Assembly (NCBI GenBank): GCA_964017185.1
Contig: OZ024880.1
Coordinates: 34,624,329 to 34,688,328 of the forward strand
Direction: 5' to 3'
Origin: Rugalucina vietnamica
Lineage: Eukaryota; Mollusca; Bivalvia; Lucinida; Lucinidae
DNA: 64,000 bases
The notes below the pieces were generated by a model that was not told the origin of the DNA, searched no databases, and was given only the letters and a program-made list of their open reading frames with translations. The translations under genes and the position numbers were made by a program. Shown here piece by piece: positions 55,388 to 64,000 of the stretch; position 1 is the first letter of the stretch, and every line of letters begins with the position of its first letter.

Positions 55388-55660
55388 AAGGTAAAAGTAG
55401 GCGATGATCATACACAGGCGCAATCATAAAGAAATGCCCACTCCAAAAACCGAGGTGAGAAAATCAGGTACTTATACTAAGAAAACATATCGTAAGCCGA
55501 GTGAGCAGCTATTTCCCAATAGGCGGCCGCTCAGTTACCCAAACTTAACTAGAATTATGTAAACGTACATAAGGTGCAAACAACAAAAAAATCAACATCA
55601 AAACATAAAACAATTACAACCACCACAGAAGTATCGCCTTGGAACGATCAGTAATGTTAA
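55388..55660 (-). mobile_element. Family C fragment
   Basis: GAAGGTAAAAGTAGGCGATG through CAATAGGCGGCCGCTCAGTT to CGCCTTGGAACGATCAGTAA. Confidence 0.7.
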
Positions 55661-57337
55661 AAATATACTATTCGGGTATATGGTGCACGTTACTGAGGGC
55701 ACGCGAATGGTCTAAACGACAAGTGCACCTTTGTATCAGCAACATTTCAAATATGATTTGCAGTTGATATGTACTACGTGTACATCTTAGCCCAATATTG
55801 CACTTTCAATATAAGGACATAAGAATAAGTTCTGCCCTATATTTTGTATCTTCCCTTTATTCTTGACGATACAGTAAATCGTTATGTTCACACCTTTTAA
55901 ATTTCTGAAAGAAATTGCTCAACACCATGGCGACAATTTACTTTAACAAGGGATTGACATTTAAGTAATACGTGTCTGCCTGTGTGTCTCTTTATACAAG
56001 ACCGTGCTGGGGTATAAAATGCCAAACGGGTATAACTTAGCTTTTGTCTATGTCTGTTGAATTGTTAATATGGATAATTTGGATACGATTGGTAGAATAG
56101 AAGGCAGATGTATACTGAGCCAAACTTATAACGCAACATCGGTTTATTTTTAATGTTATACTCCGAAACGTTAACAAATAAACGTTGTCTCTACTGAATT
56201 AGATTACCAGACGATCGACACATCTCACAACATCTTGGTTGTAACATTCTGTGTTATGCGTCTCAAGAAAGTCATCATTTTTCAGAGGTAGGGTCTTGGC
56301 AAAAAATGAAATGCATTGTGATTTTCCAGAACGCGATGTGTGACGTGTATTCGTACCCTAGAAATTAATGTCGGTTTTCAGGATAATCCCTGCTCCACTT
56401 TAGCCAATGAATAATTTTACTGTCAAAAGATCAATTTTGCTCAATTTTGAGCAGGGATGAGAACTCATTTTCGCCCCCAACCATTCAAGTTTACTCACAT
56501 TTTAACATTTGTTACAGACGGTCCTGACCCAACAATTGGATGCTATTGTGTTTTCTAACAATGCTGAACGACGGAATGAACATGTTTCCACAAAGGTTTC
56601 ATTAAAAACATTCGCCGTTACAATTTGTCACCAATTCCATTTTCTATTGCGTTCAATGGAATATACAGTATTAAACGTTCAATTTTCAATGATTCAAACT
56701 TTGATTTAAAATTTTGGGTACAAATGGAAGGCATTCAACAATTACCTTATCCAGCTTCACTGGACGATCCATAAAGAATCAATTTGCGTTAAAACTGACT
56801 TCCAGAATCTCTCAGGAGGCGCATGCCACCCAAATAACCGCTTTGACCAATCAGATTCGAGCTCAGTGACCCATGCTCTGAAAACCAAAATTTTTGTACC
56901 CAATTTATTCACTGGCGATTGCTGACCAGCATTTGTCTAGTAGACCGTCTTGCATTACATTAAAATGCGAAAAACATGTCTTAACCGTGTTGCGTTATAA
57001 GATTGGCTCAGTATATTTAAACAATTCAAATTACATCCCAAGATGGAAATACAGCATATTGTAACACACCTCGCCTATATAGCCAATGGTAAGAAACGTG
57101 TTATATTGTGCAACAATTTTACTGGGCGAATAAGCGTGACGTTACTTTGCGGCATTTGTGACGTCAGCTATCCCACAACGCAGCGTTAGACGGTGAAACG
57201 TCGACAAACGTAACAAGTGTGTGTAAATACCAGCTTACAGTCAAATATTTGGCGGGATATCTGCAATGCAATGGCGAAAAGCTGAACGATATCGACGGTT
57301 TCAGCAACATTTATTCCGTTTATTGTGTGTTAGAATC
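55661..57337. other. Non-coding stretch between duplication units
   Basis: AT-rich, with no supported exon. Confidence 0.35.
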
Positions 57338-57509
57338 GAAATAGATCAGCTCAAGTGCGTGAATTGTTGAGTAATAATTCACTGTTTGTCGGTCAGTTGT
57401 AAGAAGATAAATCACTCGCGCTACGCGCTCGTGATTTGATCTTCTTTACAACTGACCTCCAAACAGTGAATAATTACTCAACAATTCACTGCTAGAGCTG
57501 ATCTATTTC
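57338..57509. mobile_element. 172 bp foldback element
   Basis: The arms (GAAATAGATCAGCTC.AGTG and GAATTGTTGAGTAATAATTC with their complements) are nearly perfect. The centre is CACTCGCGCTACGCGCTCGTG, itself a palindrome. No coding. Confidence 0.8.
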
Positions 57510-58104
57510 TTAAATTAACCATCAGGATGTTACAACACACATGAACAACAGGATGACTAGCTCAGTCGCGAATTGGAGGATTATCATACAAAAAGATTGC
57601 ATCGGGTGTTAGGATCCATGTATCATCTTAGTTTTGGTCAAAACCTGCCTACAACAAGTCGAAATGTTTTCCGCCTATTGCGTATCGGTTACACTCTAGT
57701 TCCATCCTGCCTGTCTGACCATTTCCACAACCATTGACCAGACATTGTCACTGCACTGTCATACAATGCGACAAGACACATTGGCTCTATTAGCAATTAT
57801 ACTGCTTCCAGGAATTGGTACTAATGCGTTATCTGTCGAAATAAAAGCTGAATTTAACGAGAACTGTTAATCAGGTCTTATATAAAAGATTTTGCAATAA
57901 TATACACTGACTGTATATCAATTTAATTCAACTAAACTATTACGTGTGCATTTACATCATTTTCATACTTCCAAAAATATGATTTCTTGTGGGTTAAACC
58001 TTTAAATCTGGCATACTAGGCATTATGTCATGTTCATGAATGTATCATGAAAAAAGAAAAGAAAAGAAGGACAAGTAATTGAAACGATTTTTTAAAATCA
58101 GTCT

Positions 58105-58325
58105 TACGTCCCTTTCAATATTATTTCAGCTCATATGAGACGGGCCAATCAGTACGTGGGCGAAAACGGAAGAACCCTAGAAAAACCACCTGGCACACCC
58201 GCAAGCAGAACTTGGCTAGTCTCACATGTGGTTAGTGCGAGGCTCGAACCCACACCAGACACAGCGGTGAGATGCTCGAGTGATTAAGAAGCAGCACCCT
58301 GAACCGCTCGGCTATGGGGGCTGCT
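58105..58325 (-). mobile_element. tRNA-derived SINE with intact A and B boxes
   Basis: Read on the - strand, the head is CCCCCATAGCCGAGCGGTTC (A box TAGCCGAGCGG) followed at about 65 bp by GGTTCGAGCC (B box), a tRNA-Leu/Ser-like head. The body holds the CATGTGAGAC, GCGGGTGTGCCAGGTGG and CCCGTCTCATATGAGCTG segments. Confidence 0.85.
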
Positions 58326-59342
58326 GAAACGAATTTAAAAAAAAACAACATAGACACAAGACAAGGAAATCAACACGCGTCAAGAGTAAGATGACTTAGT
58401 AGCCATACGGCCGTCATCAACCGAAATCAAAAGTAATAAGTACACCAGAGACTATCATAGAATTAACAGAAAACATAGTAGAGCCGTCTTGGAACGGTCA
58501 GTAAATATCGTAGGTCTTAACTTGAATTGATTTTACGGGCCCCGGACCCATTCCTGAGTGATTTTTAATTGTATCCATCTGACCCATGAAGCAAACTTTG
58601 AAGCAAGTAAAATTTACCTGACTGGAGCTCAGTATCCATTTGACAGAAACCCGTTGCTACTAAGCCAAAGTGTTAAATATATTTTGAAGCTTTAAGTTAA
58701 AAGTCTTTTGAAAAAGCTTGCTCTTTCTCAATACTATTTTAGATGTATAACTTCATTTGCATTCTCGTGGCGATACGCCACAAAATATAAAATAATATTT
58801 GGCCTAAGTTGGGTGTTATTGGATCTCAAATCTAAGTTGGATATTATTACTTCGGACTTTTAGCAGGGTATGAATCTATTGCGATCGTAGTTGGCTCACA
58901 TCGCAGAATTACCGTTACTATTAGAAATGGAATGATGAATGATTGTATTTGACCAATCTGGACATGCGTGTCATTCAGATTTATAAATCTGTGACGTGAA
59001 TCTACTACGATCATGATAACTGTCATATTGTGCGCCCTCATCCAAACAAAACAACAACGGCCTACGTGGCCGCAACGACCTTTCGATATTAATCGCTTAA
59101 AAGGTTAAGTCGGATTTCATCATTTTCTTTCAGTCGACGGGCTTTCTGGTCATTGTATAATTGGGCAAATAGGTCACTGTATAGGCGGCAACTTTAATGT
59201 TCATATCTGGGCGTGGTCGGCTAATCCATCTGTTCAAGTAGGGAGATTATAGAAAAGTCGAACTCGGACAGCCTACAGTGCTGTCACATATTAACCGTTA
59301 GAGATCAGCTACTTGTATTTTGCCCAATCCAGTGAATTAGAC

Positions 59343-59650
59343 AAAAAAGGAAAAGTATGCAACGATCAGGAAATGTGGCAATCAGAGTGAAATTCCCACT
59401 CCACAAACCGAGGGGTAGGAAAAAAAAACAAAATGGCATTTAGGTACTTAGAGCAAGAAAACATACCGTAAGCCGAGTGAGCAGCTATTCCCCAATAGGG
59501 GGCCACTCAGTAACCCGAACTTAACTAAATATATGAAAGCGTACATAAGGCTCAATTAGCACAGAAATTCGACTCCAAAACACAAAACAGTAACTTCGGA
59601 ACCACAACAGAAGTATCGCATTGGAACGATCAGTAATATAAAATTACTGC
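59343..59650 (-). mobile_element. Family C fragment within duplication unit 2
   Basis: AAAAAGGAAAAGTATGCAAC to GGAACGATCAGTAATATAAA. It is absent from unit 1, so it inserted after the duplication. Confidence 0.7.
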
Positions 59651-61089
59651 AAATAATACGTATTCCATTCATATTTTCTAACGGACACCACGTGAGTTGA
59701 ATCTTTCATTAACTGTTCAACTGTATACCTTTAGCTTTTACCTAGGTCAAACGTAGACCATACCCAATAACGTATTCATGATGTAACGACCATAAAGTAA
59801 CCTATTTGCCGAATTATACTGATTCACTTGACCTCTATATAGACCGCTTTTTGCGATTACCGTATCGTAATGGTCAATAAACAACTTCATCGGAATCCTG
59901 CTCAACTATACTGACGTCAACAAAGAAACGCCTCAGTCAACTTTGACACGTCATACTGCCAAGATAAACAACTTAAATTATTTTAAATATTGGTCATATC
60001 TTTTGCTAATCTTTTACGCTTTCGGAAGTGCTGAAACGAATTTATTCAGACAGCTGCTTGAAAAATGACATGCTGTTGGAAACCTACACCCCTCGCAAAA
60101 TCCCCATTCTGTTCATGAACCGGTCTATCAGACATCGCTTCTTTCGATCACTGAAAGTCTCCTCTGCAATACCAACACATTAGCCATAGAGTGCCGATAT
60201 CCATACGTGGCCATATGTTGTTGAAAGACATTTTCTGAAAACCGAATTTCATTCTCTATCGTTATTGACGTCATTGCTGCTAATGCTTAAATGGTAATCG
60301 CCGTCAAAATGACCAAAAAGTTTTAAAAGGCTATCCTGGCATGGCTAATTAACATTGAATAGTTTCTATAGTTACTTCTTCTGGCTTTCAGCATGAAACA
60401 AACGTCCTTATGGATAACGTGCTTTTGACGTCTAAGGATATACGCGTCAGAATAACATTGCTCCATTCTTGGCTATTCATTTGAAAAATGCGAGTACGTT
60501 ATGAAAATTAACTATCCGAGGTCTGCATCCGAATATAGCGGCATCGTTTCTGAAATGGTTCATCATTAGAAAGATTTTTCTACAGAACGACGGAGTAAGA
60601 GCTACTGTATCAAACATCGATAGCGGGAATTTTATGCCGAAGCCAACGATGGTCCGAGACTATGGACTCACTTCACTTCGAACGCCAGAAACTGAACAGT
60701 ATAATTTTTTTCGTTACGTCAGTTTCTTTTCCTTTGAAATGTCCCTATGTTATTTTCAGTATTTCAACTTCACGTAGTCCAGTTATGTTACGTTTCAAAA
60801 TTTTGATGTTCTTAAGTTTGTAAAACGACTTTGCACGGTTTTCAAGAAATTTCACATCAAAAACGTCTGTATAATGATGTCAGGATGCATTTTTCAAAAT
60901 ATTGCACCCACGCAAATTTTGAGAAAAGTGCGCATCTTAACCAAATTTGGTTTGTGCTATACCATGAGAGAGAACGTAAAATAAGGGAAATGCAAAGTTC
61001 GTTCATATTGTATATCTATTGGCCAAGTTATGCAACATTTTCGATGAGGCGTTTTTATTGACGTCAGTATATTATTTGCCTTTTTGTCA

Positions 61090-61234
61090 TCATCACGAAA
61101 TTATGTCCGTGTAAGGTAAACATCCTTGAACCCCACTTTTATATAGCAAAACTGGGGTATGCAGGTGTATACCTATTTTTCTTATTTTTGCTCCGAAAAT
61201 TCCCTGTATATTGCATGGGCGTGTTTTCGTAATG
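61090..61234. mobile_element. Family B MITE, copy 15 (hairpin deleted)
   Basis: CATCACGAAATTATGTCCGT to GGGCGTGTTTTCGTAATG, with about half the element missing. It lies immediately before the block shared with unit 1. Confidence 0.8.
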
Positions 61235-61599
61235 ATGCCGAAAGTGCAACACTTGACCCAATGTACGATTTTGCACATTATATGTCTTAAGAAGTCCAGG
61301 ATATTTATTAGGATTTCTGTCAGCGAAATTGTTTTATTGTTCTTTATCCGTTTAAAAACTACATCATTAGCTGACCTCTCATTATGTCTTATAAATGAGG
61401 CAAGTGAATCCTCGTGCAATGACATTAACAGCATTCCAATACTTTATGCTACATCCGGGACTGGTGATTGGCGTTTGCTGTCCAGGACATTCAAAAACGT
61501 CTTCGTGTCAACATTATCAATAATATCAGATCAAACCGAACATAAACTAAAGATATTCTAAACATTGGAACAAATAAAATCGACTCATCCGCGTTTTAG

Positions 61600-61948
61600 G
61601 GTCAGCAGAAGCTGAGGATGAGGTTAGGTACCTGTAAAATCGATTTAAGCCCGCCAGTAATTTTATATTACTGATCGTTCCAAGGCGATACTTCTGTGGT
61701 GGGTATTTCGTTTTATGTTTAAGTGTTCAAAATTTTTTGTGCTGTTGGCGCCTTATGTATATTTTAGTTAAGTTTAGGTAACTGAGTGGCCACCTATTGG
61801 GAAAATAGCTGCCCATTCGGCTTACGATATGTTTTCATGGTACAAGTACCTGATTGTTGATTTAGTTTTTTCCCATCTCGGTTTTTGGAGTGGGAATCTT
61901 TTTTCTGATTGCGCCTTTTCCTGATCGTTGCCTACTTGTACCTTTTTA
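61600..61948 (+). mobile_element. Family C copy (3' half) within duplication unit 2
   Basis: AGCAGAAGCTGAGGATGAGG to GATCGTTGCCTACTTGTACC. Absent from unit 1. Confidence 0.75.
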
Positions 61949-62455
61949 CAGCGTCGTTTACCGCGTTTTACCCGTTCGTATGAAAAATGGTATAGCCATA
62001 TTACTGTACATCTCTGAATCGACTGTACATCAACCCTAATGATTATACTTTGTATGATCTGTGCACGTAGGAAGACATGGAGTTACTATGTAAACGTTTC
62101 TAAGGAGACGCCGCGCATTTTCCATAGTGAAATGAGTGGAGAAGAAATTTCCAGATGCTGAATACGGGTTTGTAATTAGTACATACAAATATACTGTAAT
62201 ATTGTGTAAAATTTCTGTTTTTGATCTTTGATCTTTGCTGAATATATACGCGTTCGCTCAATAAATGAGTTCCAAAGATGACCATCTTAATTAGAATTCT
62301 TCTGTTTGTTGATCGAATTTTTAACCATTGTGATTACATACCTAATAAAGCTTCTAGTATGGTCGATCAGCATGTATGCCTAATTACCCACTGCCATGAA
62401 ACATTATGCTACTTGTGCTCACCACCAGCAGTTAAGGGTATTTATATTCTGACAA

Positions 62456-62650
62456 TAGCGTGCAAATTAAATGCAATTTTCTTGACATGCATATTTTAAA
62501 TGCTTTACACTAATGAGGAATTCGATATAAATATGTATCGAGCGTCGTTGGAACGATTACATCTAAATATTCGAACTTCAATAGCTCGGAAGTTGTTTTT
62601 ATATTGATACAATGCAATTTAAGGAAAGAGTGCAACATAAGACGGTTTTA
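62456..62650 (+). pseudogene. Broken duplicate of the 71-residue frame at 52069
   Basis: The start codon reads ATA, and a TAA lies within the hydrophobic stretch. The downstream sequence is still alignable (AAGCTCGGAAGTTGTTTTTA in unit 1). Confidence 0.4.
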
Positions 62651-62932
62651 ATTGGACTATTGTATAGTATTGTAGTAACATAGTAGATAGTATGTGTTTT
62701 GATGTAAATGACCTTGAACAAATGAGGCATTGGTGAATGATTAAAATGATTGACAGGTTCTGTCTACTGTATATCATCGAACGCTGTTACATGCATCTTA
62801 CTTACGAAACATCAAACACACTCTATCACTGGTTTCCACTATTCTGAAATCGAGGAATCTCAATAAAAACAAGAGTGCAAATGGTCCTTTAAACGCCGAT
62901 TTGACGTGGGCCAAGTTCTGTTCTTGTACTTG

Positions 62933-63155
62933 TGATTCTGCTGAGGGTGATGTTAGGATGCCGTAAAACCGGTTTAAGCCCCCCCCCCCCTTAGAAATTA
63001 TATATTTCTCACCGCTCTAAGGTGGTACTTCTGTAGTGGTTTATTTTTGTTTTATATTTTGATGTGGAATTTGGTGTTATTCATGTTCGTGTTCATATAT
63101 TCGTTTAAGTTCGGGTAACTGAGCCGCCATCTATAGTGAAATAGCTGCTCTATAG
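62933..63155 (+). mobile_element. Family C fragment (diverged)
   Basis: TTCTGCTGAGGGTGATGTTA to CCGCCATCTATAGTGAAATA. Confidence 0.65.
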
Positions 63156-63440
63156 TGAAATAGCCGAGAAATTAGAAAATCGTAATCGGTTTAGATTCAT
63201 TTTCTAACCAACGTTTAACGTAAATAAAATTAAAACTCTAAGTAGCCCCATTTGGATTATACTAGTCATTGTATCGACTACCCTGTTGAAAGATGCAAAG
63301 TGACAGTAATTCTCTTGAGCTTCACATTGCCAAATCTGTAGGGTCACCAAGAGGATTAAGTAGCGGAAACCGCTGTATGGCCCATCCCACTCTCATTAAT
63401 ATGTTCAGTTCTCTTAAAGGATCTCAGTTTTTATTCACTT
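63155..63440. mobile_element. Family D MITE fragment
   Basis: TTAGATTCATTTTCTAACCA through GCTGTATGGCCCATCCCACT to CTTAAAGGATCTCAG. Confidence 0.75.
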
Positions 63441-63639
63441 AGCTTAAGATATGTTATCTTCGTAATAGTACTTTATTATTTTGGGTTTCCAAACTCTGGT
63501 TTTAAGATGGGATATAATATTGCACCAGTTCCTGATCATTGCTTATTTTTACCTTTAGCTTTTTTAGCCAGAGGATTTAATAATTCATATGGATCATTAT
63601 TGTCACGTTATTAAACCTCTTATTTTCAAATATTATGTG

Positions 63640-64000
63640 TTCATTCGTTACGGTACATGGTCAAACTAAATCGAGGGACATTATTTGAATAAATTGTATC
63701 GGACATAAGGCTACATGTATTAAATTAGGTTTGGAAAAAACACCTAATTTTCCTCGGAAGAACTTGTCAAAATGTGTTTTTTTCCGCAGATGGACATGGC
63801 GTTAATGGTAAAATACATGTGAGTATCTATTATACTCCAATTCCATCCTGGCTGTCTGACAATTTCTACAACCACACATTTGCATGTAACCACTGACCAG
63901 ACATTGTCATTACCATACAATGTGACCAGACATATTGGCTCTTTTAGCAAATATACAGCTTCCAATTATGGATATTAATACGTTATCTGGTGAAATAAAA
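63640..64000. repeat. Segmental duplication, unit 3 (start only)
   Basis: ATTGTATCGGACATAAGGCT through CAATTCCATCCTGGCTGTCT to GTTATCTGGTGAAATAAAA match the first block of units 1 and 2. The unit runs off the window. Confidence 0.75.

Larger units (their letters stand above)
57590..62710. repeat. Segmental duplication, unit 2
   Basis: Carries the unit 1 blocks in the same order, stretched by later insertions: a SINE (58105-58325), two family C fragments and a truncated family B copy. For example, 57590-57850 matches 49060-49330, and 62100-62640 matches 51710-52290. Confidence 0.8.

Noticed and set aside
61211-61561. 116-residue frame on the + strand
   Set aside because: It starts inside a family B fragment and the matching block in unit 1 does not keep the frame.

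Overview
The window looks like AT-rich nuclear DNA from a mollusc, most likely a bivalve. I see introns with GT/AG borders, abundant ACATGTA-type short palindromes, dense miniature inverted-repeat elements, tRNA-derived SINEs, a non-LTR retrotransposon, a miniature LTR element, and one exon encoding FxxxR-amide peptides of the protostome tachykinin type. The species cannot be named from the sequence alone. Most of the window is repeats; host coding sequence is sparse.

Left part (1-20 kb). A vWA exon pair on the + strand (996-1379, 1832-2004) is the 3' end of a gene that enters from outside the window. Facing it on the - strand is a complete six-exon gene (15291 down to 11769) in which every splice phase fits. 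It predicts a secreted 363-residue protein: signal peptide, ShKT-like six-Cys module, Ly6/uPAR-like three-finger domain, Ser/Thr/Pro-rich linker, vWA domain. The two genes are tail to tail and their last exons have the same length (173 nt). Between them lies a roughly 4 kb terminal-inverted-repeat element (2186-6169) filled with degenerate decamer arrays. It carries a decayed MADF-like gene and is interrupted by a second element of similar build (2420-3617). Another element with subterminal repeats (15357-19953) starts only 65 bp upstream of the start codon of the complete gene, and it contains a miniature LTR retrotransposon (18035-18454).

Middle (20-48 kb). This is mostly MITEs and dispersed repeats. 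A non-LTR retrotransposon on the - strand (about 29850-35580) has ORF1 and ORF2 in the same frame, separated by a single TAG. It is broken by one nonsense codon and one frameshift, and a 1 kb foldback element sits in its 3' UTR. About 0.9 kb from its 5' end is an exon (36877 down to 36478) of a probable tachykinin-type neuropeptide precursor.

Right part (49-64 kb). A segmental duplication in direct tandem order (units starting near 49.0, 57.6 and 63.65 kb) has been unequally loaded with later insertions. Its only coding candidate is a 71-residue ORF with a signal-like N-terminus, intact in unit 1 and broken in unit 2.

Four dispersed families recur and are named here: family A (236 bp, near-palindromic, ends TGAGCCGCC), family B (about 260-280 bp, ends CATTACGAAAAC / CATCAGGAAAAC, central GC-rich hairpin), family C (about 620-660 bp, one end AAAGGTACAAGTAGGC) and family D (about 300 bp, 75 bp terminal inverted repeats). 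Repeat boundaries are read by eye and are good to about 10 bp, less for diverged fragments.
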